This document shows positions 7,803-15,647 of a stretch of 53,428 nucleotides of DNA, one piece after another. The notes under the pieces were generated by a model. That model ran no database searches. It had not been told where the DNA came from and saw only the letters and a list, made by a program, of their open reading frames with translations. Made by a program: the position numbers and the translations under genes. Position 1 is the first letter of the stretch; each line of letters starts with the position of its first letter. The DNA lies in the IMG/VR virus record IMGVR_UViG_3300013285_000002, positions 1 to 53,428 of that record; one strand, 5' to 3'. Source of the stretch: a virus.

Positions 7803-8714
7803 ATGTCAAATGTACCCCGCGCAGTTTTGCAAGCCGACGAACGTGCTACCAAACTGCAAGAAGAACTGATCGCACAGAAGCAACAGATTGCAACTGAGCC
7901 TACTGACCCTGCTGCACAGCCTAGCGAAAGCCCTGCTGAAGTAGTTGTGCCAGTGGAAATCCCTGTGGCCGACAACGGCTCTCAAGCTACACCACCCGGT
8001 GACGATTGGGAACACCGATTCAAGGTACTGCAAGGAAAGTACAACTCAGAAGTTCCACGCTTTGCAAATGAGAACAAGGAATTGAAGACACGTCTTGGAC
8101 AGATTGAGTCAGAAGTGACCCAACTCAAGACTAAGCCTCCTGAACCGCTGGTCAACCAGCAAGAGATTGATGAGTACGGTGAGGGTTTGATTGACGTTGC
8201 ACGTCGCATCGCTCGTGAAGAGTTGAATGCGAAGCAGGGTGAAATCGACGCTCTCAAAGTACAAGTCCAGAACTTGTCTGATACATCGACCAACACGGCA
8301 AAGAATGACTTCTTTAAGACTTTGAATGAACTCGCTCCCGGTTGGCAGGAAATCAACGAAGACCCGAACTTCCTTAAATGGTTAGATGGTGTTGATGAAC
8401 TGACAGGCGAGACGAAACAATCTCTGTTGAGCAAGGCTGAGCAATCTCGTGACGCTTCCCGTGTAGGCAAGTTCTTTGCTTCGTACACCAAAACATCTGC
8501 ACTGTGGGCAGCGAATGGCAACAAGTCACTCGAACAACAAGTAATTCCATCATCGAGCAAATCTCCTGATGTGCCACCCTCCAAAAGAGTGTGGACACGG
8601 GGTGAGATTTCTGAGTTCTATGACCGGATGCGCCGTGGTTCTGTGAGTGATGCTGATGCTATCGCTATCGAGGCTGACATTACAGCAGCCTCAATCGAGG
8701 GTCGTATTCGATGA
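7803..8714 (+). CDS. Probable scaffolding protein
   Basis: A 303-residue protein immediately before the coat gene. The ATG at 7803 is preceded by CGGAG at good spacing; an upstream in-frame ATG lacks this. The N-terminal 70 residues are acidic and Pro/Ala-rich. A heptad-like coiled coil covers residues about 75-110 (ENKELKTRLGQIESEVTQLK) and a second covers about 130-165. The C-terminus is mixed-charge (VWTRGEISEFYDRMRRGSVSD). Length, position and helical make-up fit a scaffold that directs coat assembly and then leaves. Confidence 0.75.
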   Translation: MSNVPRAVLQADERATKLQEELIAQKQQIATEPTDPAAQPSESPAEVVVPVEIPVADNGSQATPPGDDWEHRFKVLQGKYNSEVPRFANENKELKTRLGQIESEVTQLKTKPPEPLVNQQEIDEYGEGLIDVARRIAREELNAKQGEIDALKVQVQNLSDTSTNTAKNDFFKTLNELAPGWQEINEDPNFLKWLDGVDELTGETKQSLLSKAEQSRDASRVGKFFASYTKTSALWAANGNKSLEQQVIPSSSKSPDVPPSKRVWTRGEISEFYDRMRRGSVSDADAIAIEADITAASIEGRIR

Positions 8715-8746
8715 CCCGAACTTTTAAATTTATCTAAGGATTCCAA

Positions 8747-9658
8747 ATGTCATTTCCCGTAGCTTCTGGCCGCACTCAATACAGCGGCAACTTCGTTCCT
8801 GAAATCTGGTCTGGCAAACTGCAAGCCAAGTTTTACAAGACCACGGTCTTCTCGGAAATCTCTAACAACGATTGGGAAGGCGAAATCAAGGGTCAAGGCG
8901 ACAAGATTCATATCCGCACGATCCCAACGATCACCATCAACTCGTACAACAAAGGCGATAACCTGACCAATCAGGTTCCAACCTCTGCCCCAATCGAGTT
9001 GCTGATTGACCAAGGTAAGTATTTTGCTGTTGTTCTGGATGACGTTGACGCCGTTCAGACTGACATCAAAATGATGGACTTGTTTACCAATGACGCTACT
9101 GAACAGATGAAGATTGCGATTGACGCACAGATTCTGGCTGGCGTTAAAGGCTCTGCCGCTGCTGCCAACCAAGGCTCAACAGGTGGCTTCGTTTCTGGCA
9201 ACTTGAACTTTGGTACTGACTCATCCCCACGCGCTATCACCAAAGCCAACATCCTTGATTTGATTTTGGATGCTGGTCAAGGTCTGGATGAACAGAACGT
9301 TCCTGAGTCTGGCCGTTGGTTGCTGATCCCTTCGTGGATGGCCGCTATGGTCAAAGGTTCGGACTTGAAGCAAGCCTACCTGACTGGTGATACTGTTTCC
9401 CCACTGCGCAACGGCAAGCTCGGCATGATCGACCGCTTCCAAGTGTATGTGTCGAACAACTTGCCAAAGACTGCCGATGGCGACAGCTACTTGATGGCTG
9501 GTACGAAAGATGCGATCACCTTCGCATCGCAGATGACTAACGTGGAAACCCTCCGCGCTCAGTCAACCTTCGGCAACATCGTTCGTGGTTTGAACGTGTT
9601 CGGCTACTCTGTTGTCAAGCCAGAGGCTTTGATTAACATGGTTGCTGTCAAAGGTTAA
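8747..9658 (+). CDS. Major capsid protein
   Basis: A 303-residue coat protein with CTAAGGA before the ATG. It starts with FVPEIWSGKLQAKFYKTTVFSEISN, the typical opening of one HK97/P22-type coat family, and has the later segment ESGRWLLIPSWMAAMVKGSD and the end RGLNVFGYSVVKPEALINMVAVKG. Codon choice is strongly biased (many GAC, CAG, CTG), in keeping with high expression. A clear terminator follows it. It forms the icosahedral shell together with the portal vertex. Confidence 0.9.
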   Translation: MSFPVASGRTQYSGNFVPEIWSGKLQAKFYKTTVFSEISNNDWEGEIKGQGDKIHIRTIPTITINSYNKGDNLTNQVPTSAPIELLIDQGKYFAVVLDDVDAVQTDIKMMDLFTNDATEQMKIAIDAQILAGVKGSAAAANQGSTGGFVSGNLNFGTDSSPRAITKANILDLILDAGQGLDEQNVPESGRWLLIPSWMAAMVKGSDLKQAYLTGDTVSPLRNGKLGMIDRFQVYVSNNLPKTADGDSYLMAGTKDAITFASQMTNVETLRAQSTFGNIVRGLNVFGYSVVKPEALINMVAVKG

Positions 9659-9670
9659 ACCTTGACCTAA

Positions 9671-9709
9671 AGCTCACTGGGGTTCGCCTCAGTGGGCTTT
9701 CTTTCATTT
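9671..9709 (+). terminator. Rho-independent terminator after the coat gene
   Basis: A 12-bp stem (two G-T wobbles) closed by a TTCG tetraloop, 9671-9698, is followed by TTCTTTCATTT. This is the best terminator in the window. It would raise coat message over downstream genes. Confidence 0.85.
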
Positions 9710-9717
9710 AGGAACTC

Positions 9718-9933
9718 ATGGCTATTCACAAGATTCCAACTTCGATCCGTCAAATGAAGAACACTCGTACCGGCAAGATTGCCGTGTATGACGCCGACCT
9801 TATTGAGTCTGGCCGATGGGAGAAGTACTCCCCAGAAGTAGTGAAGCCAGCATCAAAAGGGAAGACCTTTACTGCGACTGCTTCGATTGCTGTGACCCCG
9901 GTAGCTACTCATGTAGGCTCCAAAACCGAATAA
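9718..9933 (+). CDS. Small hypothetical protein downstream of the coat gene
   Basis: A 71-residue protein with TTAGGAACTC before the ATG. The first half is basic and ordered (KIPTSIRQMKNTRTGKIAVYDADLIESGRWE); the second half is Thr/Ala/Val-rich. Small genes at this place often encode head decoration or completion proteins, but I see no diagnostic feature. Confidence 0.65.
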   Translation: MAIHKIPTSIRQMKNTRTGKIAVYDADLIESGRWEKYSPEVVKPASKGKTFTATASIAVTPVATHVGSKTE

Positions 9934-9954
9934 CTGAAGAACAGATCAACAGAT

Positions 9955-10299
9955 ATGGCAACATTCCAACAGATCATTGATGATGCTCGTGTCATTCTCA
10001 ACGATGAGATTTCAAGCGAATCAACAGTTCCACGCTACACAGTAGCCCAGTTGCTAAGCTATGCACGTCAAGCACTCGTTGGGGCCAGACAAGTTCGACC
10101 TGATCTGTTCCTGTCAAACCTTGTTGGCGTGTTCCCTGCGTTTGCGGGTACTGACACAATTCCATTGCCAGAGCAATACCTTGTAACTTTGAGCGACTAC
10201 ATTGCCCATCGAGCAGAACTCCGAGACGATGAGTTTGCTGTTGATGGACGAGCAAGTGCGCTACTCCAAAAATATAAAGCGGGGCTTCTAGGTCTATGA
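9955..10299 (+). CDS. Head-tail adaptor-like protein (DUF6682-like)
   Basis: A 114-residue protein beginning MATFQQIIDDARVILNDE, with QLLSYARQALVGARQVRPDLF and LPEQYLVTLSDYIAHRAELRDDE. This arrangement of helices resembles the small phage adaptor family annotated DUF6682, which sits below the portal. Its TGA overlaps the ATG of the next gene (ATGA), and the pair probably builds the neck. Confidence 0.7.
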   Translation: MATFQQIIDDARVILNDEISSESTVPRYTVAQLLSYARQALVGARQVRPDLFLSNLVGVFPAFAGTDTIPLPEQYLVTLSDYIAHRAELRDDEFAVDGRASALLQKYKAGLLGL

Positions 10300-10946
10300 A
10301 AACATATGATGTCTTCTATCCGCATGTATTGCCTGATGTTCCGGGATGTCCTCCTGAGATGGCAGTCATTGCGCTACGAAATACGATCATTGAGTTTTGC
10401 GAGAAGTCATTTATCAACCAAGTGACGCAAGACCCAATTACCCTCCGAGCAAATATTACTGACTACGATCTTGATGCCCCATCTGGGTATCGGGTTCAAA
10501 AGATCATGCGTGCATGGTTTCGTGGCAAAGAGCTTGGCCCAATTGCACCAGATGCTATCAGTGGCCCTGACATTTATAGTCAGAACATTCCCGGTTACAC
10601 AGCCACAAAAGGCCCGCCAACTGCTTACACGCAGAAGGAATCTGGACTGCTTAGTTTCATGCCAATACCGGATCAGACGTATCAAGGCTCCGTTACAATC
10701 CGTGTAGCGGTTGTACCCCTTCGAGACTCGGTAAAGTTTGATGACTTTCTGTATGAAGAATGGTGCGAAGCAATCGCTTGTGGAGCAAAAGCTAGGCTGA
10801 TGCTAACTTCTGGAAAGCCCTACACAAACAAAGAGGGCGCAGGTATCAATCAATCTCGATACTTGATAGCCCTCAATGATGCTAGGCAGCGTGCTATTCG
10901 CGGCAATGTTCGCTCTGATCTGAGCGTGAAATTGAGGAAGCCATGA
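10296..10946 (+). CDS. Neck / tail-adaptor protein
   Basis: A 216-residue protein translationally coupled to both neighbours (ATGA on each side). It starts with MKTYDVFYPHVLPDVPGCPPEMAV and has a central beta-rich part (ANITDYDLDAPSGYRVQKIMRAWFRGKEL) and a helical end (YEEWCEAIACGAKARLMLTSGK). This fits proteins of the phage adaptor/nozzle region, comparable in place to tail tubular A proteins. Assignment is by position and fold impression rather than motif. Confidence 0.6.
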   Translation: MKTYDVFYPHVLPDVPGCPPEMAVIALRNTIIEFCEKSFINQVTQDPITLRANITDYDLDAPSGYRVQKIMRAWFRGKELGPIAPDAISGPDIYSQNIPGYTATKGPPTAYTQKESGLLSFMPIPDQTYQGSVTIRVAVVPLRDSVKFDDFLYEEWCEAIACGAKARLMLTSGKPYTNKEGAGINQSRYLIALNDARQRAIRGNVRSDLSVKLRKP

Positions 10947-11272
10947 CCGAAAGAATTAGACTCGTTCAAGGTGATACTCGACCTTTCATTCGACTTATCC
11001 TTAAAGACGCTGACGGCCAAGTCATCAATGTTGCAAACGCTATTGTTCGGATTAAGTTCAGAGCTTCCGGCACATCAACCAATCTATTCATCCTCACTTG
11101 CCTAAAACCAAATGGTGGTGGTGATGGGGTGGTGGTATTCAACTTCCCTGTTGACTCGCTCAACATTGAACCCGGCCCATACGAAGCGGAAGTCGAGATT
11201 GATTACGGATCAAAAGACATCCAAACCGTGTACGACCTGTTGAAGTTTTCAATCCGCGCCCAATTCAATTAA
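10943..11272 (+). CDS. Small Ig-like / BppU-N-like virion protein
   Basis: A 109-residue all-beta protein. The opening IRLVQGDTRPFIRLILKDADGQVINVANAIVRIKFR matches the common N-terminal module of phage baseplate upper proteins, here as a stand-alone domain. It probably decorates the virion or attaches fibres. Coupled to the previous gene by ATGA. Confidence 0.6.
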   Translation: MTERIRLVQGDTRPFIRLILKDADGQVINVANAIVRIKFRASGTSTNLFILTCLKPNGGGDGVVVFNFPVDSLNIEPGPYEAEVEIDYGSKDIQTVYDLLKFSIRAQFN

Positions 11273-11285
11273 CTAGGAGATTTCC

Positions 11286-11723
11286 ATGAGTGCAATGTCA
11301 GACTATCTTGAGAACAAGATCATCGACCAACTGTTTCGCGGCCAAGCTTATGCTTTTCCGTCCACGCTTTACATTGGCCTGCTAACTGCCGTCCCTTCGG
11401 ATACTGGCGGTGGTACTGAAGTTTCTGGTGGTGGCTATGCACGCGCATCATCTGCTGCTGGCTTGGCTACCTTTGCTGGTACACAAGGTGTCGGTACTAC
11501 CGCCGCATCTACTGGCAACACTGGCACAACTTCAAACAATGCGTCGATCACCTTTGTGACTCCGACTGCAAGTTGGGGTGCTGTAACTTCATTCGGTATC
11601 TACGATACGGCTACTGGCGGAAACTTGTTGTTCTACGGTACGCTCAGTATCAGCAAAACCATCAACCAAGGCGACACGGTAACGTTCCCTGCCGCTTCTC
11701 TGTCTGTCCAAATCGACAACTAA
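11286..11723 (+). CDS. Tail-fibre-associated protein
   Basis: A 145-residue protein with CTAGGAGATTTCC before the ATG. The start MSAMSDYLENKIIDQLFRGQAY and then STLYIGLLTAVPSDTGGGTEVSGGGYAR is a pattern I know from many phage tail-fibre-region proteins. The rest is Thr/Ser/Gly-rich beta sequence ending in DTVTFPAASLSVQIDN. It probably forms a beta-sandwich on the tail. Confidence 0.7.
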   Translation: MSAMSDYLENKIIDQLFRGQAYAFPSTLYIGLLTAVPSDTGGGTEVSGGGYARASSAAGLATFAGTQGVGTTAASTGNTGTTSNNASITFVTPTASWGAVTSFGIYDTATGGNLLFYGTLSISKTINQGDTVTFPAASLSVQIDN

Positions 11724-11730
11724 TTGATCC

Positions 11731-13362
11731 ATGTTACTGAACAAGGCTGCCCTTGATACGTCAGTACTGAACGGCTCTGCTGGTGGAAGTGTACAAAGCC
11801 TTTCGGCTAGTGCCTTTGTCAGCAGTTCCTCAGTCGGCGCACTCACCAATACTCAGAGTCTTGGCGCAGCTTCGTTCGTAACATCGACTGCAAATGGTTT
11901 GCTCTCAAAGAGTGCTCCACTTGCGTCATCAATTCAGTCATCAGCCGCTGCACTAGGTGGAATTACAGACACGATCCCACTGGGTTCATCTGTCTCAGTT
12001 TCATCTTATGCAGTCGGTGCAACTTTTGATACGCTCCCAATTGCATCAGTTGCTGGAACAGCAGCAATCACCAACATTGTCAAAGCAGATACGTCTGTTG
12101 CTTACTCTGTTGCGTCATCTGTTTCTGTTGCCTCTATTGCTTCTGCACTGGTATCGCTGACAAAGCCAATTAACGCAAGCGTACAAGCAGTTGCATCGTA
12201 CTCCGCTGGACTTACCAATACGATATGGCTGGCAAGTTCTACCTCTGTTGGATCGTCTGTATCTGGTGCGATTCTTGCCGTTAAAACACTGTCCACTGTG
12301 GCTGTCTCATCGGCAACTGCAACTGGCGGGTTGGTTGATTTAATTCCGCTTGACGCTATTGCGACATCTTCTGTTGCGACATTGGCTACCACCTCCGTAG
12401 CTTTTATCGTTGATGCTAGTGTCTCTGCCAAGGCTACTGTCACTGGTGATATTCCACTTGGAATTAACCTCCTTGCCGGTCGGCCAAGCAACTCTCTCGG
12501 TGAGTCGTCGCTAAACACATTTGCTCTGAATGATGGATCAAGTTTTGTTTCTTCTGGAAGCAAGGTAAGCGGGACAATCATCATCATCTTTGCTGCCTCG
12601 GCAAATGTTGGATGTGTATCCGTTTCGAATGGTGGCCTTCAGAACACAATCCCACTGATAGGAAGTGCAAGCACGGGATCAATCAGTACCGCCATTGCCA
12701 GCCTTGATCTGGTTAAAAACATCGGAGCCTCGGCTTCTGGCCTGACTTCAATCTCGGCTGACATCAATCTTGTCAAAGGGATTGGCTCTATAGTTTCAGT
12801 AACTTCCACAACAGCAGCATCTGCCAATATAGTGAAGGGTCTTGGGGGTTCACTGAACGTCGCTGGAGACTCCATTCCAGCAGTGACCTCAGTCCACTAT
12901 GTAATTGAGTCAAAGGCTGTCTCAAGCGCTCTGACAAGTGGCGGCATAAATCTCGTCAAGCCTATTGCTGGCTCGATTGCTTCAAGTGTTTATGCAACCC
13001 CAGTCAAGTCAAGTGTTGCGTATGTTGTCATGGGCGGTGGACTTGTACTCGTTAAGACGACTGCCGATCTACATAAGACTGACAACCTCGGTAGCTTGGA
13101 AGGCACAAGTGCAATAGCAAACATTGCTTTTGCCAACATTATGCTTCGCAAGCCGCTTGGCGCAGTAGCATTTATTACTCTTGCAACAGACGCCAACTTA
13201 GTTGCAGCACACACAGTTGACTATGACATTGCATTTAGCTCGTATGCAGAAATGATTGCTGGAGTCATACAGATGGAGTCGCATGTTTCTGATGTGACCG
13301 CAGAGGTAATAGATGTCTCATACATCACAAGTGATGTTGAAGAGATTGAAAACGCTTTATAA
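11731..13362 (+). CDS. Ser/Ala/Val-rich repeat protein, probable fibre
   Basis: A 543-residue protein built mostly from diverged repeats of roughly 20 residues. Examples: TDTIPLGSSVSVSSYAVG, DTLPIASVAGTAAITNIV, VKNIGASASGLTSISADINL, VKGIGSIVSVTSTTAASANI. The common theme is a hydrophobic/Lys/Thr lead, I or L, small residues, then alternating Ser/Ala/Val. About 250 residues in, a non-repeat insert (INLLAGRPSNSLGESSLNTFALNDG) breaks the series. The alternating pattern suggests a beta-solenoid or beta-strand shaft. It has only one Cys (in NVGCVSV). It sits between two fibre-related genes, so a tail spike or shaft is likely; no adhesin domain is recognised. Confidence 0.65.
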   Translation: MLLNKAALDTSVLNGSAGGSVQSLSASAFVSSSSVGALTNTQSLGAASFVTSTANGLLSKSAPLASSIQSSAAALGGITDTIPLGSSVSVSSYAVGATFDTLPIASVAGTAAITNIVKADTSVAYSVASSVSVASIASALVSLTKPINASVQAVASYSAGLTNTIWLASSTSVGSSVSGAILAVKTLSTVAVSSATATGGLVDLIPLDAIATSSVATLATTSVAFIVDASVSAKATVTGDIPLGINLLAGRPSNSLGESSLNTFALNDGSSFVSSGSKVSGTIIIIFAASANVGCVSVSNGGLQNTIPLIGSASTGSISTAIASLDLVKNIGASASGLTSISADINLVKGIGSIVSVTSTTAASANIVKGLGGSLNVAGDSIPAVTSVHYVIESKAVSSALTSGGINLVKPIAGSIASSVYATPVKSSVAYVVMGGGLVLVKTTADLHKTDNLGSLEGTSAIANIAFANIMLRKPLGAVAFITLATDANLVAAHTVDYDIAFSSYAEMIAGVIQMESHVSDVTAEVIDVSYITSDVEEIENAL

Positions 13363-13374
13363 CAAGGAACCCAA

Positions 13375-14217
13375 ATGTTGAAATTTACGAACAATGCTTC
13401 GGCAACTCTTGCGGGAAGTATCGCAAGCACAGCTACAAGCATTACGCTTTCTTCTGGCAATGGTGCTCTGATGCCTGCACTAGCAGCCGGTGAGTTCTTT
13501 TTTGCCACACTGATCGACTCATCAAACAACCTTGAGGTGATTCGCGTCACTGCTCGAAGTGCTGATGTTTTGACTGTGACTCGCGCTCAAGATGGAACTA
13601 CTGCTCGTGCATACGCCGCTGGTGACAAGGTTGAATTGCGCCTAGTTGCTGCAACATTCCTTGAACTTGTTCAGCGTGACGGCTCTGTTGTTATGACTGC
13701 CAACTTGAATCATGGTGGGTTCAAAGCGACTGGGCTTGCTGAGCCGACAGTATCAACAGATGGAGCTACAAAGAATTACACTGATACAGCAATTTCAAGT
13801 GCCGTCAGTGCAGAAGCAACGGCTCGCTCCAATGCTGATGCCGCTGAAATTACTGCTCGTAACACGGCAATTTCTAATGAAGCTACTGCAAGAACGAATG
13901 CAGACACTGCATTAGGTGCAGCGAAAGTAAGTCTTGATGGATCAAATGCAACTGGCACATGGGCTGGATCAACTGAATGGACTCGTGTAACCAATCGCCC
14001 AACATCATTGAACTCATTTTCAAATGACCCCGGATTTACGAATGGTGGTGGTGGCTACACAACTGCACGAACTTATGGCGATGGTGTAAATGCAATGGGA
14101 GCAGCGCCAGGAGGCGGATTAAATGTATCTGGCCGCGGCCTACAAATTATAAAAAGTGGGAATAATTATTTACTTTGGGGTAGCAATTGCAACTGTAATT
14201 GCTGCTGCTGCTGTTAA
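13375..14217 (+). CDS. Tail-fibre protein with a poly-cysteine C-terminal tip
   Basis: A 280-residue protein. Residues 1-90 are a beta-rich domain (SITLSSGNGALMPALAAGEF, AYAAGDKVELRLVAATF) followed by a collar-like segment (ANLNHGGFKATGLAEP), then a coiled-coil shaft of repeated Ala/Ser/Asn heptads (about 135-185), then a Gly/Thr-rich part. There is no cysteine until residue 272. The last nine residues hold seven: Asn-Cys-Asn-Cys-Asn then Cys 276-280. The final five Cys codons include four TGC in a row, and the gene ends with tandem stops TAA TAG. The last 25 codons are AT-rich, unlike the rest. It heads a coupled cassette with radical SAM and 2OG-Fe(II) enzymes, so the tip is a likely modification target. 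Confidence 0.85.
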   Translation: MLKFTNNASATLAGSIASTATSITLSSGNGALMPALAAGEFFFATLIDSSNNLEVIRVTARSADVLTVTRAQDGTTARAYAAGDKVELRLVAATFLELVQRDGSVVMTANLNHGGFKATGLAEPTVSTDGATKNYTDTAISSAVSAEATARSNADAAEITARNTAISNEATARTNADTALGAAKVSLDGSNATGTWAGSTEWTRVTNRPTSLNSFSNDPGFTNGGGGYTTARTYGDGVNAMGAAPGGGLNVSGRGLQIIKSGNNYLLWGSNCNCNCCCCC

Positions 14218-14232
14218 TAGAAAGATAATATT

Positions 14233-15039
14233 ATGAAAATTTTTCATGTAAAAATACATAAAGCAAATACTGCTGTTGAACTTTCATTTTATGAAGAGTC
14301 AATTAGTGTTTCAGTTATGGTGCATTATCCAACTTCAAAAGAAAATGATGATGGTATATCTTTAGAAGTTCCATTTTCGTTTAACAACCCTGATTTAACA
14401 TACAAAAAATCTACAGCAGTAATAAAAATTGCTGATTTACAGTCAAGCCCTCAAGCAGAGTCTGGTGCGTGTTGGAATGTGTATATGGATGAAAATTCAC
14501 TGTACCCAATCATCATAAATTCAAATGCAATGTCTCAGCCATTTCGCGGAGACGTTCATCAAGTTTATTCTGCATACTTACAAAAACCTCCGACGATTGT
14601 GATTTGTGTTCCAAGAATTGATTCTAAATTAGATGACTGCTTGATAGGCGTAAACACGTCTACCGATGCAGATGTAGGATTTAAATGCAGTACCACATTT
14701 ACTGATCTTGGAGATTCATATGATCTTGATTATGTGAGAAAAATGGTTCGTCCATTACTCTCGATTGTTGGAAACTTATCTATAACTCAAGGTACTTCGG
14801 AAATCTTTAACGTTACAGTTAATAATCAAGATGGTTCTATTGATGAACAGTTCAACGATCCTATCTATTTTGAGGCTACTGGTGGTCACTTAGCTGTATC
14901 TAAAGTGCAAGTAGTCAATGGAGTTGCTAAAGTAAGATTAATTGGGGATCACTTGATTGAAGGTGATGCAATTTCCATCAAAGCTGGAACGAAGTTTTAT
15001 ACATCACTTGCTAAGATTCATGTAAGGGTAACTGCATGA
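14233..15039 (+). CDS. AT-rich Ig-like domain protein in the modification cassette
   Basis: A 268-residue protein starting 15 bp after the fibre gene. Residues about 1-170 are of unknown fold and hold four cysteines. Residues 175-268 look like a bacterial Ig-like domain (SIVGNLSITQGTSEIFNVTV, then DPIYFEATGGHLAVSKVQVV, ending LAKIHVRVTA). Base composition is clearly more AT-rich than the genes on either side, suggesting recent arrival. Its TGA overlaps the ATG of the next gene. It could be a fibre partner, a chaperone, or a carrier presenting the fibre tip to the enzymes; none of these is shown. Confidence 0.7.
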   Translation: MKIFHVKIHKANTAVELSFYEESISVSVMVHYPTSKENDDGISLEVPFSFNNPDLTYKKSTAVIKIADLQSSPQAESGACWNVYMDENSLYPIIINSNAMSQPFRGDVHQVYSAYLQKPPTIVICVPRIDSKLDDCLIGVNTSTDADVGFKCSTTFTDLGDSYDLDYVRKMVRPLLSIVGNLSITQGTSEIFNVTVNNQDGSIDEQFNDPIYFEATGGHLAVSKVQVVNGVAKVRLIGDHLIEGDAISIKAGTKFYTSLAKIHVRVTA

Positions 15040-15647
15040 TTTTAAATTTGTGGCCTACTCGCGTAGCAGTCACAAAGCTCAACTACACAAACGAGTTTCT
15101 TGACAAGCTCAAGAACACTTGTTTGCGTGTTGATGCCCAGAAGAATCCAGAGGCTAAACCTTGGACTCGTGCTGACCATGACATCTATGATGAGCCGGAC
15201 GGTGAGCTGATAACTCTCAAGCAAGACATCATTGAATATGCTGAGCGTGCGTATGGTGTTAAGGTCGAGTCAATGACTGGAAGGGATATGATTTTGAGGG
15301 ATCGAGACTTGATTCCTCCGCACTCTGACCGAGACTCTCACTTGTCAGCAATCTTCTACATCCAGACTCCTGTTGTTGTGAAGCCACAAGAAAAAGATTG
15401 GAATGGTTTCTTTTTCATACAAGACCCTAGTCGCTACTTTGATGCACGTCAGATGCCTTGGGAGAACTGTGCCAACCATACAATAGCAGCAGAGAAAAAC
15501 CTATTGGTCATCTTCCCATCGCACCTCTGCCACTTCACTCACGCCATGAACCATCCAGATATGCAAATCGAGATGCACCATGAGATAAAAGTAAGCGGGG
15601 TGCATAACAGCAACGTGAGACGCATCACATACACCGAGGAAGAGTAA
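15036..15647 (+). CDS. 2OG-Fe(II) oxygenase-like protein (first of two)
   Basis: A 203-residue protein. Probable iron ligands are His96 and Asp98 (IPPHSDRDSHLSAIFYIQTP) and a distal His166 in LLVIFPSHLCHFTHAM, with the family's FFFIQDPSRY between them. This fits the putative 2OG-Fe(II) oxygenase family related to prolyl/asparaginyl hydroxylases. The usual Arg just after the distal His, which binds 2-oxoglutarate, is not seen; the matching stretch is IEMHHEIKV. It may use a different residue or be non-standard. Coupled by ATGA upstream and TAATG downstream to the radical SAM gene. Confidence 0.75.
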   Translation: MILNLWPTRVAVTKLNYTNEFLDKLKNTCLRVDAQKNPEAKPWTRADHDIYDEPDGELITLKQDIIEYAERAYGVKVESMTGRDMILRDRDLIPPHSDRDSHLSAIFYIQTPVVVKPQEKDWNGFFFIQDPSRYFDARQMPWENCANHTIAAEKNLLVIFPSHLCHFTHAMNHPDMQIEMHHEIKVSGVHNSNVRRITYTEEE

